From Halovenus marina (GTDB lineage: Archaea; Halobacteriota; Halobacteria; Halobacteriales; Haloarculaceae), in assembly GCF_051414115.1 (NCBI RefSeq), contig NZ_JBLKNZ010000001.1, forward strand, positions 496,001-560,000: DNA of 64,000 nucleotides, written 5' to 3'. The notes beneath the pieces were generated by a model. It saw nothing but the letters and a program-made list of their open reading frames with translations, ran no database searches and was not told where the DNA came from. The position numbers and the translations under genes were made by a program. The stretch's first letter is position 1; the number at the start of each line of letters is the position of its first letter. Below are positions 9,241 to 16,648 of this stretch, one piece after another.

Positions 9241-9345
9241 GAGTACTTAAATCCCCGGTCGCGATGTCTGACGGAGAATCGCACTACTGAGAACGGATAT
9301 GCCGTCCGTCAGACGGTCGACTGACGGGTGTTTTTCTATTTAAAG
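9241..9345. promoter_or_regulatory. Shared ilvA/pdaD control region with 10-bp inverted repeat
   Basis: GTCTGACGGA (9266-9275) and TCCGTCAGAC (9305-9314) are a perfect 10-bp inverted repeat with a 29-base spacer; a third half-copy CTGACGG lies at 9321-9327. The repeat is bracketed by two outward-facing TATA-like boxes: TTTAAGTA read on the minus strand (9244-9251) toward ilvA and CTATTTAAA (9337-9345) toward the arginine decarboxylase. The position suggests one operator for both genes or a structured RNA leader. Confidence 0.5.
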
Positions 9346-9409
9346 GAATCGCTCCGGGTGGGCGTCACGAAACGCCACGCTCATCACTATCCACAACAGA
9401 GTCTGAGAC

Positions 9410-9877
9410 GTGATCCACCTCGTCTGGGGACGGGGCCACGCGGAGACGTCGAAGGCCTCGTTCGACGCGGCGCTGGCACGCGCTGGGGTTCACCAGTACA
9501 ACCTCCGGCAACTCTCCTCGGTCATCCCCGCCGGACCAGCGATCGAGCACACGGGGACGGCGCCGGATCTTGGCCCTGCGGGCAACGCGCTCGACGTTGT
9601 GATGGCCCGCGAGACGAGTCCACCGGGAACGGCCGCCAGTGCCGGACTCGCGTGGACTGACCGCGAGGGCCCCGGTATTTTCTACGAAGTTGCAGACACC
9701 GACCCCGAGACGGTGCGTGACCGCCTCCAGACGGGGATCGAACGCGGCTGTGCGATCCGGGAGTACGATCCCGCGACCGTCGAACGGAAGGTCATCAGCG
9801 CAGAACCTGACCCCGATCGGTACACCACCGCCGTCGTACTCGCGACGTACGGCACGAGCGAGTCGCTCATCGAGTAA
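9410..9877 (+). CDS. pdaD: Pyruvoyl-dependent arginine decarboxylase
   Basis: This 155-residue protein is the length of archaeal PdaD. It starts with a GTG and contains NLRQLSSVIPAG, where the family cleaves itself between the two serines to make the pyruvoyl cofactor and the alpha and beta chains. AIEHTGTAPDLGPAGN and GIFYEVAD also fit the family. The product agmatine is needed in archaea for the agmatidine base of tRNA-Ile2 and for polyamines. No arginine-synthesis gene is adjacent, but the argC-F operon is 5 kb upstream. It is convergent with the next gene, 4 bases apart. Confidence 0.9.
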   Translation: MIHLVWGRGHAETSKASFDAALARAGVHQYNLRQLSSVIPAGPAIEHTGTAPDLGPAGNALDVVMARETSPPGTAASAGLAWTDREGPGIFYEVADTDPETVRDRLQTGIERGCAIREYDPATVERKVISAEPDPDRYTTAVVLATYGTSESLIE

Positions 9878-9881
9878 CTCC

Positions 9882-10541
9882 TCAGCGCCCCTGTTCGAGT
9901 CGGTCGGCAAGACTGCGGGGAAGGTTCGCGTCCCTGATGGCCTGCTGGACGCGCTCGATGTCGTAGGGAACGCGGTGTTCTGAGACCGTCTCCTCGTCGA
10001 GATCCAGTATCGCGTAGGCGGCCCGTGGGTCGCCGTCGCGTGGCTGACCGACGCTTCCGGGGTTCATCACGACCCCCTCGTCGTAGATTTCGTGGCCCTG
10101 GACGTGCGTGTGACCCATGACGAGTGCGCGCTCCGTTTCGAGCAGATCCGGATGAAAGTCGTGTGGGTAGGTGTACCGGTCGGGGTCGTCGGGATGGCCG
10201 TGGACGACCCGAATACGGTCGTCGAAGAGGAGCCGTTCGTCGGGCAGCGTTCGGAGCCACTCGATTCCCGCCTCGTCGAGCGTCTCCCGGGCGTAGCGGA
10301 CGCCCGCGCTCGCGGCGCTGTTGAAGGCAAAGCCGCTGTCGCTCGCGACTGCCCGGTCGTGATTCCCCATCACGGTCGGAATGTCCAGCTCCCGGACTCG
10401 GTCGATGCACTCGCTGGGAAACGGGTTGTAGCCGACGATGTCGCCCGCACAGACTATCGCGTCCACCTCGGACATCGCGTCGAGGACCGCGTCCAGTGCG
10501 ACGAGATTGCCGTGAATGTCGGACAGCACCCCGATTTTCAT
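9882..10541 (-). CDS. YfcE/MJ0936-type phosphodiesterase
   Basis: This 219-residue metallophosphoesterase shows the compact motif set MKIGVLSDIHGN, VCAGDIVGYNPFP, TVMGNHDRAV, VVHGHP and VMGHTHVQGHE, followed by VMNPGSVGQPRDGDPRA, which is typical of the MJ0936/YfcE group of small cyclic-nucleotide phosphodiesterases. The physiological substrate is not known for haloarchaea. It has no membrane segment, unlike the phosphoesterase at 6269. Confidence 0.85.
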   Translation of the reverse strand: MKIGVLSDIHGNLVALDAVLDAMSEVDAIVCAGDIVGYNPFPSECIDRVRELDIPTVMGNHDRAVASDSGFAFNSAASAGVRYARETLDEAGIEWLRTLPDERLLFDDRIRVVHGHPDDPDRYTYPHDFHPDLLETERALVMGHTHVQGHEIYDEGVVMNPGSVGQPRDGDPRAAYAILDLDEETVSEHRVPYDIERVQQAIRDANLPRSLADRLEQGR

Positions 10542-10615
10542 ACCCTCTGTACGAGCGGGACGAACTTAGATGCTCTCGCTAGCTTTTTCTCCGGTGGGGC
10601 CGACCCTACGCGTAG

Positions 10616-12607
10616 ATGGAGTTGACGTCGATACCGGGGGTCGGCGAGAAGACGGCCGCGGCGTTGCGGGAACTCGACGACCCCGAGCGGGCGCTGCGCG
10701 ACGGTGACGTGGCAGCACTCGCACGCGCGCCCAGCATCACCGAGGGGCGGGCGGCACGCATCGCCCGCGCAGCGATCCGGTCGGAACACGACGACCAGGG
10801 GGCGTTTCTCGCGACGCCCAGAGCGCGAGAGATCCACCGCGAAGCCCTCGATCTCGTCCAGCGACACGCCGTGACCACCTACGCGACGCGCAGACTCGAA
10901 ACGCTGTACCCGAGCAGTGCAGACTCGCGTATCGAGGCGGTTCGCGAGCGGTCCCGTCAGGCCCTCGAACACGAGCCAACGGAGACGGTGCGGGAGGCGC
11001 TCGAAGCCGTCGAGACGCTCGACGAACCCGGGACAGTTCGCGTTCGGGACCGCTGTCTCGCGACCAGCGACGCGGAGATGTACGCCACTGCACGCGAGGC
11101 GATTCCGGAGATAAGCGTCGAGTTGGTCGAGGACACCCGCCAACTGGCCGAACTCGCTCGCGGCTACGCGACAGTGATCGTCCTCGACGAGGCGTTTGCA
11201 ACTGTCGACATCGAGGGGGACGTTCGCGTCGAACCCGACGCGCTCGACGAACCGGAGCGGGTCGTCCCCGAGCGGACGCTCTCCGTGTTCGCACACAACA
11301 AGCAGAGTCTGACGGCTGCCGCTCGCGTTCACCGCCACAGCGCGCTCGACCCGCCCTGTGACCTGGACGAACTCGACGATGCGCTCGACCGACTCGACGA
11401 GGACGGGCGTGTCAGCGGCGACGCGGAACTCGACCGACTCTCCCGCGCAGTTTCTGACCTCGACGGCGTGGTGAGCGAGGCCGAACGGGTCGCGAACGAC
11501 CACCTGCGTGAAGCTATCGAGACGCGCGACGTGACCATCGACGGCACCGACCTGCTCTCGCTGGTCGAGCGCGGGGCGGGCGTGGACTCGCTGCTCCAGC
11601 GCCAACTCGCCGACGAGTACGACGAGGCAGTCGAGCAGGCCCGAGCGCACCTGATCGACACGCTGGATCTACAGGACACCGAATCGCTCGCACAGCGGGT
11701 GTTCGACGCCGAACCGACCTATCCGGTCGAACACAACGAGGAGGCGCTTTCCCGCCTGCGCGAGGAACTGACCGCGGCCCGCGACCGCCGGTCGACGGCC
11801 CGAAAGCAGGAACTCGCCGACCGACTCACGGAGATGCGCGCAGACTGCGAGCAGTTGGTCGAGCAGGCGCTCGAACACGACGTCTCGCTCGCAATCGCCG
11901 GATTCGCTCGCGAATTCGACTGCACGATGCCGACCCTCGACGGGAGGGGGTTCGCCATCGAGGGCGGCCGCTCGCCGCTCGTGGACGTCCCATTCGACGA
12001 GGTCGAACCGGTCGATTACCGCGTCGAGGGGGTGACGCTGCTCTCGGGCGTCAACAGCGGCGGGAAGACGTCGACGCTCGACCTGGTCGCGCTGGTGGTG
12101 ACGCTCGCGCATATGGGGCTGCCAGTTCCGGCCGAGAGCGCCCGCGTCGAACGGATCGATCAGCTTCACTACCACGCCAAGACGCAGGGTACGCTCGACG
12201 CCGGGGCCTTCGAGTCCACCGTTCGGGACTTTGGCGAACTCGTAACCGAGACGAGCAGGGACGCGCGGACGCTGGTGCTCGTCGACGAACTCGAAAGCAT
12301 CACCGAACCGGGGGCGAGCGCGAAGATCATGGCCGGAATTCTCGAAGCGCTCGCTGACTCCGACGCGACTGCCGTGTTCGTCTCGCATCTCGCCCGCGAG
12401 ATACACGAGGCGGCGACTATCGATATTGCCGTCGACGGCATCGAAGCCGATGGTCTCGTGGACGGGGAGCTACAGGTCGACCGTTCGCCGGTCAAGGGCC
12501 GACTCGCCCGTTCGACGCCGGAACTGATCGTCGAAAAGCTCGCAGACGAGGCTGACGCCCCTGACGAGCCTGCAGATTTCTACACTGACCTGTTGGAGAA
12601 GTTCTGA
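10616..12607 (+). CDS. MutS-like ATPase with N-terminal helix-hairpin-helix
   Basis: This 663-residue protein starts with a helix-hairpin-helix (LTSIPGVGEKTAAALRELD), continues with a long helical core similar to MutS levers and clamps, and ends with the MutS ATPase: LSGVNSGGKTSTLDL (Walker A), TLVLVDELES (Walker B) and ATAVFVSHLARE (His switch). The mismatch-reading domain I with the Phe-X-Glu motif is absent, so it is not a canonical MutS; it matches the haloarchaeal MutS5-like proteins. A role in recombination intermediates or branched DNA is inferred, not shown. No Smr nuclease domain is visible at the C-terminus, unlike MutS2. Confidence 0.85.
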   Translation: MELTSIPGVGEKTAAALRELDDPERALRDGDVAALARAPSITEGRAARIARAAIRSEHDDQGAFLATPRAREIHREALDLVQRHAVTTYATRRLETLYPSSADSRIEAVRERSRQALEHEPTETVREALEAVETLDEPGTVRVRDRCLATSDAEMYATAREAIPEISVELVEDTRQLAELARGYATVIVLDEAFATVDIEGDVRVEPDALDEPERVVPERTLSVFAHNKQSLTAAARVHRHSALDPPCDLDELDDALDRLDEDGRVSGDAELDRLSRAVSDLDGVVSEAERVANDHLREAIETRDVTIDGTDLLSLVERGAGVDSLLQRQLADEYDEAVEQARAHLIDTLDLQDTESLAQRVFDAEPTYPVEHNEEALSRLREELTAARDRRSTARKQELADRLTEMRADCEQLVEQALEHDVSLAIAGFAREFDCTMPTLDGRGFAIEGGRSPLVDVPFDEVEPVDYRVEGVTLLSGVNSGGKTSTLDLVALVVTLAHMGLPVPAESARVERIDQLHYHAKTQGTLDAGAFESTVRDFGELVTETSRDARTLVLVDELESITEPGASAKIMAGILEALADSDATAVFVSHLAREIHEAATIDIAVDGIEADGLVDGELQVDRSPVKGRLARSTPELIVEKLADEADAPDEPADFYTDLLEKF

Positions 12608-12628
12608 GACCGGTGACGGATCGGGAGA

Positions 12629-13069
12629 TTACGCTGGGAGCCGAGCGGTGCAGTTCTTGCAGTAGCTGAACTCCTGCTCGTTTGTCGCGCCACATTCGGG
12701 ACATCGAACCGTGTTCTCGTCGAGTTCGGCGCTGCGTGCTGTCTCCGCATTCGAGGGTTCGGCAGGTATCGTATAGCCCAACTCTTCGAGCGTCGACTGG
12801 TCGGAACGCTGGTCTCGCACTGTCCCGGTCGCCCAGGTTCCGAGTCCGGTTTCGTCACCGTACCGCCGGTTGATCACGCTCCCGAGAACCACCAGGAAGA
12901 GGCCCACGAGCATGAGCGTCACGTCGCCGCCAGTGAGATTCTCGATGGAGTTCTCCGGCGCTGCGAGAAAGACGCTCGTCGCCACGAACAGAAACAGCAA
13001 CATTCCAGCCAGATAACACAGAGTGCCGACGACCTGCCACAGCAGCGTGTTCCGAAGCGGTCGGTCCAT
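12629..13069 (-). CDS. Membrane protein with C-terminal zinc ribbon
   Basis: This 146-residue protein has two N-terminal transmembrane helices (about residues 12-33 and 50-66), a polar linker and a C-terminal zinc ribbon CPECGATNEQEFSYCKNC. Such two-helix plus zinc-ribbon proteins are common in haloarchaea and uncharacterised. The ATG at 13069 is chosen over the GTG three bases before it because an ATTAATA box (13095-13101, minus strand) lies about 28 bases upstream, as expected for a leaderless mRNA. Confidence 0.7.
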   Translation of the reverse strand: MDRPLRNTLLWQVVGTLCYLAGMLLFLFVATSVFLAAPENSIENLTGGDVTLMLVGLFLVVLGSVINRRYGDETGLGTWATGTVRDQRSDQSTLEELGYTIPAEPSNAETARSAELDENTVRCPECGATNEQEFSYCKNCTARLPA

Positions 13070-13207
13070 CACCGTTCGAATGGTCTCGGGACGTATTAAT
13101 GTGTAGCTCGAACTGACTGTTCTCCGATGCGTCTGCTACTACTCGGGTGGGTGAGAGACGCTGCTCACACAGACGAGTGTCGGGACGGGCCTGCAGTGAG
13201 GGAGTTT

Positions 13208-13243
13208 CGCGGGGAACCCCGCGGAGCCGACAATACGCTTAAG
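13208..13243 (+). promoter_or_regulatory. orc1 promoter with 16-bp GC palindrome
   Basis: CGCGGGGAACCCCGCG (13208-13223) is a perfect palindrome directly upstream of CTTAAG (13238-13243), a TATA-like box about 28 bases before the Orc1 ATG at 13269. A G-rich palindrome at this place could be an Orc1 binding site for autoregulation. There is no array of such elements, so it is not by itself an origin. Confidence 0.4.
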
Positions 13244-13268
13244 TAGCGCGGCAAGCTCGGTGAAAGTA

Positions 13269-14396
13269 ATGACAGACGACCCCGAGGAGGGGATGCTGTC
13301 CTGGGACGAATCGGTGTTCCGGGACGAACACGTCTTCGAGATAGACTACCTCCCCGAGACGTTCCACCACCGCGATACGCAGATGGAGACGCTGAAGTAC
13401 GCGCTCCGCCCGGCCGTGCGGGGGTCGCGGCCGCTGAACGTGACCGCGCAGGGACCGCCCGGTACCGGCAAGACAACTGCCGTCCAGATCCTCTTCGACG
13501 AACTCCGCTCGGAGACCGACGTGCAGGCCGTGCGGGTCAACTGTCAGGTCAACTCGACGCGGTACGCCGTTTTCTCCCGCATCTTTCAGGGTGTGTTCGA
13601 CTACGAGCCACCCGCATCGGGTATCTCCTTCAAGAAGCTGTTCTCGCAGGTGACCGACCACCTCGTCGAAAACGACGAGGTGCTCGTGGTCGCGCTCGAC
13701 GACGTGAACTATCTGTTCTACGAGTCTGAGGCATCCGATACGCTGTACTCGCTGCTTCGCGCTCACGAGGAATCTGGCGGCGCGCGCATCGGCGTCATCG
13801 TCATCTCCTCGGATCTGGAGATGGAGATCATCGAGGAACTCGACGGGCGCGTCCAGAGCGTCTTCCGGCCAGAGGACGTCTACTTCCCGAAGTACGACCA
13901 GGCGGAGATCGTCGACATCCTCTCCGAGCGCGCCGACCGCGGATTCCACGAGGGCGTCATCGACGCACCGGTGCTCGACCGCGTCGCGGAACTCACCGCC
14001 GAGCAGGGTGGTGACCTCCGGGTCGGCATCGACCTGCTCCGCCGGGCCGGTCTGAACGCCGAGATGCGCGCAAGCCCCAGCGTCGACATGGAGGACGTCG
14101 AGGAGGCCTACGACACCTCGAAGTACGTCCACCTCTCGCGCCGCCTGCAGGAACTCACCGATTCCGAGAGCGCGCTCGTCGAGGTCATCGCTGAACACGA
14201 GGGAGAACAGGCCGGGGACATCTACGAGCAGTTCCACGACCGAACCGATCTCGGCTACACGCGCTACTCCGAGATCATCAACAAACTCGACCAAATCGAC
14301 ATCATCGACGCCTCCTACAGCGATATCGAGGGCAGAGGTCGCTCGCGGGAACTCTCGCTGAACTACGACGCCGAGGCAATTCTGGACCGACTGTAG
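13269..14396 (+). CDS. Orc1/Cdc6-type replication initiator
   Basis: This 375-residue AAA+ protein has Walker A GPPGTGKTT, a Walker B-like VVALDDVNYLF, the sensor segment GVIVISSDLEM, and a C-terminal winged-helix region (GYTRYSEIINKLDQIDIIDA). It binds origin repeats and loads MCM. Haloarchaea carry many paralogues, and this one could be an origin-linked or a dispersed copy. The ATG at 13269 is preferred to the GTG at 13260 because of the TATA-like CTTAAG 26-31 bases upstream. The first residues MTDDPEEGMLSWDESVF fit the family. Confidence 0.9.
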   Translation: MTDDPEEGMLSWDESVFRDEHVFEIDYLPETFHHRDTQMETLKYALRPAVRGSRPLNVTAQGPPGTGKTTAVQILFDELRSETDVQAVRVNCQVNSTRYAVFSRIFQGVFDYEPPASGISFKKLFSQVTDHLVENDEVLVVALDDVNYLFYESEASDTLYSLLRAHEESGGARIGVIVISSDLEMEIIEELDGRVQSVFRPEDVYFPKYDQAEIVDILSERADRGFHEGVIDAPVLDRVAELTAEQGGDLRVGIDLLRRAGLNAEMRASPSVDMEDVEEAYDTSKYVHLSRRLQELTDSESALVEVIAEHEGEQAGDIYEQFHDRTDLGYTRYSEIINKLDQIDIIDASYSDIEGRGRSRELSLNYDAEAILDRL

Positions 14397-14410
14397 AGCG
14401 ACTGGTCGGC

Positions 14411-14426
14411 GTATTCAGACGAATAC
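14411..14426. terminator. Hairpin between convergent genes
   Basis: GTATTC (14411-14416) and GAATAC (14421-14426) form a 6-bp stem with a 4-base loop, followed by a pyrimidine-rich stretch. It lies in the 42-base gap between orc1 and the convergent gene at 14439, so it probably acts as a transcript end. Confidence 0.35.
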
Positions 14427-14438
14427 AGCGTATACTTC

Positions 14439-15215
14439 CTATTCGAGTTCGTCGAGCGTTCGTTCCAGCCACTTGATCGCGTACTCGGGGCCGTGGTCGA
14501 GATAGGCCGTAGTGTCGAGCGCGTCGAAGGGCGCGGGCAGTTCTGCGGCGTGTTTGATGGCGCTGCAGGCCAGTTCCGTGGCGTCGGGAAACGACGTCTC
14601 GCCGCGGGCGAGCGCGCTCGGGAGGCCGCTGACTCGCGCTTCGATGTGCTCACCAGCATCGATCCACGCCGCAAACAGGTCGCCGTCCCACCCGGCGAAG
14701 GTATCGCGCGTCTGGAGACCGAGAGTGGCGTCGTAACAGGCGGCGGCGAGTTGGTAGGTCTCGTTCGAGTCGAACTGCGCCCCTGCGACGCGCGCAAACT
14801 CCGGATACTGTTCTTCGAAAAAGCCGAGGAAGTGTTCGGGAACGTCGAGTCCGACCTGCACGAGCGCTTCCGCGATCAGAAAGTCCCGAAAGTCCGCGGG
14901 CGACTCGTCGAGTCGGGGTTTACAGATGAGCACCGGCGGGTCAGTCTGGCGTGTCCACACGACGCTTCCGTCGCCCGGCATTCCGACGGTGAACGTCCCG
15001 CTCGCGTAGGTCTGGAGAATCTCGGGGGCGTCCGGCGGGAGCCACGCCGTCGGAGCGGAAGCGGGGTCGAGTCGGTCGGTGACGAGCGCGAGTTCCTCGG
15101 CCTGCTCGGGTGGAAGCGTCTCGAAGTCCCGTTCGCAGTCCAGTACGAGGGCGTCGGGCGCGTGTCTGTCACGGACAGCGGCGACGGCCTCGTTGACGGA
15201 GCGCTCGGTGAACAT
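14439..15215 (-). CDS. Conserved haloarchaeal protein of unknown function
   Basis: This 258-residue soluble acidic protein contains no motif I recognise. It has two apparent parts: residues 1-85 with VLDCERDFETLPPEQAEELALV and a strand-rich middle, and a helical C-terminal half (QFDSNETYQLAAACYDATLGL, LACSAIKHAAELPAPFDAL). Its start overlaps the stop of a 30-residue membrane protein (ATGA), so the two are likely translated together. It is convergent with orc1. I assign no function. Confidence 0.7.
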   Translation of the reverse strand: MFTERSVNEAVAAVRDRHAPDALVLDCERDFETLPPEQAEELALVTDRLDPASAPTAWLPPDAPEILQTYASGTFTVGMPGDGSVVWTRQTDPPVLICKPRLDESPADFRDFLIAEALVQVGLDVPEHFLGFFEEQYPEFARVAGAQFDSNETYQLAAACYDATLGLQTRDTFAGWDGDLFAAWIDAGEHIEARVSGLPSALARGETSFPDATELACSAIKHAAELPAPFDALDTTAYLDHGPEYAIKWLERTLDELE

Positions 15216-15307
15216 CAGGTCGTGAGACCGGTCATGACGACCAGCGCGAGGCTGAGAACGAGCGATACGGCGAGCGTCCCGATGACGATTTTGGTGGGCG
15301 TACTCAT
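15215..15307 (-). CDS. Thirty-residue single-span membrane protein
   Basis: MSTPTKIVIGTLAVS followed by LVLSLALVVMTGLTT gives a 30-residue protein that is almost entirely one transmembrane helix. The stop overlaps the start of the next gene by the ATGA arrangement at 15215, which is the main reason to accept so short a gene. It could be a subunit or anchor for the protein encoded at 14439-15215. There is no similarity I recognise. Confidence 0.6.
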   Translation of the reverse strand: MSTPTKIVIGTLAVSLVLSLALVVMTGLTT

Positions 15308-15395
15308 ACGCGACAGTTCACGGGCAGGCCTAAAAAGGCCACAGATTCCCGCCAGACGGTGCTGCGCCAAGAGCGGACGAATCCGACTGTCCACA

Positions 15396-15641
15396 CTACG
15401 GGACGAGTTGTTCGCCGTCCTCGTCGTAGACGGTGATCGCTTCGACGGGACAGGCCCGGGCGGCGAACTTCGCGTCGAGTTCGGCGTCCTCGGGGACCTC
15501 CCGGACGAACACGCCCGCATCGCGTTCCTCGCTGTCCGCGAGCACGGCCTTCCCGGCGTCGGTGTCCTTCTCGAAGGCGTCCCACTCGACGACACACTGG
15601 AACATCCCGATACACGTATCGCGGTCGTACTCGATGTGCAT
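15396..15641 (-). CDS. Ferredoxin with three conserved cysteines
   Basis: This 81-residue protein opens MHIEYDRDTCIGMFQCVVEW and ends in ARACPVEAITVYDEDG. The cluster motif is C-I-G-M-F-Q-C plus a C-terminal CP, so the second cysteine of the usual CxxCxxC is methionine. Three ligands fit a [3Fe-4S] centre, or a [4Fe-4S] centre with a non-cysteine ligand. The long insert between C7 and CP is rich in acidic residues. The start at 15641 matches the family N-terminus; the frame upstream is not similar. Electron partner not evident from neighbours. Confidence 0.85.
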   Translation of the reverse strand: MHIEYDRDTCIGMFQCVVEWDAFEKDTDAGKAVLADSEERDAGVFVREVPEDAELDAKFAARACPVEAITVYDEDGEQLVP

Positions 15642-15771
15642 ACGCTCACTTCGGGCGGGCGACGCATAGAGGTGGTGATCAAACGAACGCGTCACGGTGA
15701 CGATCACACCGAACGAGTCGAAGTGAGGCCCACACCGATGCGTCGCGGTGCTGCTCATACAGCCAGCAGTA

Positions 15772-16551
15772 TCAGACGCTCAACCCTTCGTTGACGACGA
15801 CCAGAAGCGAGAAGCCGACGAGAAAGGCCGCAGTCGCCGCGTCGGCATACCCGTGGCCGTGCGAGATGGGGATCATCTCGCGGAAGACGACGGCTATCAT
15901 CGCACCGGCGGCAAAGCCCGCGGCGACGGGGAAGATTCCGGTCGCAACGGCGACGAGTCCAAAGCCGAAGACGGAGGCGACGACCTGTGGAACCAGCCCC
16001 GAGAGCGTCGTGTACCACACCACGCGCAGATTCGACATTCCCGTGTCGCTCATCGGGACGGCGAAGGCGAACCCGTCGGGCACGTTCTGCACGGCGATGA
16101 CCACCGCGAGCAGGAGGGCAACTTCTTCCAGTCCGGACGCGAAGGCGACGCCGATTGCCAGCCCTTCGGGCGCGTTGTGCAAGGTGATCGCCGTGCCGAC
16201 GAGCAGCGCCCGGCGGAGCGTCGACGCCCGGTCGGGGTCGTCCGTCGCGCCGCCTTCGCCGTGCCAGTCGTTGAACCGGGCGTGCAGGTGCGGGAGAAGT
16301 CGGTTTGCGAGCAACAGCGAGAAGCCGCCGACGAACACGCCCGCGATGACCGCTTCCAGGGTTCCTTCCTCCATCCCGGGGATGATGAGGCCGAAGACGC
16401 TCGCAGATATCATGATGCCCGCCGCGAGTCCCACCGCGGCGTCGTAGGTGCGGTGAGTGACCCGCGTCCGAACGAACACCGGCAACGCGCCGAGACCGGT
16501 CGCCGCGCCCGTGAGTGTCGTCACGACGAGCATCGTCTGAAAGTTCGACAC
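15772..16551 (-). CDS. ZIP-family metal transporter
   Basis: This 259-residue integral membrane protein has about eight transmembrane helices. The two signature helices of the ZIP family are clear: TAITLHNAPEGLAIGVAF (His-Asn-x-Pro-Glu-Gly) and AVQNVPDGFAFAVPM. The polar loop between helices 3 and 4 has HLHARFNDWHGEGG, a histidine-bearing segment that may bind metal. It probably imports zinc or another divalent cation. It stands divergent to hel308 with a 97-base gap. Confidence 0.9.
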   Translation of the reverse strand: MSNFQTMLVVTTLTGAATGLGALPVFVRTRVTHRTYDAAVGLAAGIMISASVFGLIIPGMEEGTLEAVIAGVFVGGFSLLLANRLLPHLHARFNDWHGEGGATDDPDRASTLRRALLVGTAITLHNAPEGLAIGVAFASGLEEVALLLAVVIAVQNVPDGFAFAVPMSDTGMSNLRVVWYTTLSGLVPQVVASVFGFGLVAVATGIFPVAAGFAAGAMIAVVFREMIPISHGHGYADAATAAFLVGFSLLVVVNEGLSV

Positions 16552-16648
16552 ACTCTGCGTTCATCGAGGGTGGACAAAAAAGTATCTCGGGGAGAGCGTC
16601 CGGCTGCGGAACGAACGTTTAAACCCGGAGACGCCCGAACTAGATTCG

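Noticed and set aside
13073..13268. Replication origin next to orc1
   Set aside because: Only one palindrome and no set of repeated origin boxes or AT-rich unwinding stretch in the 200 bases upstream.
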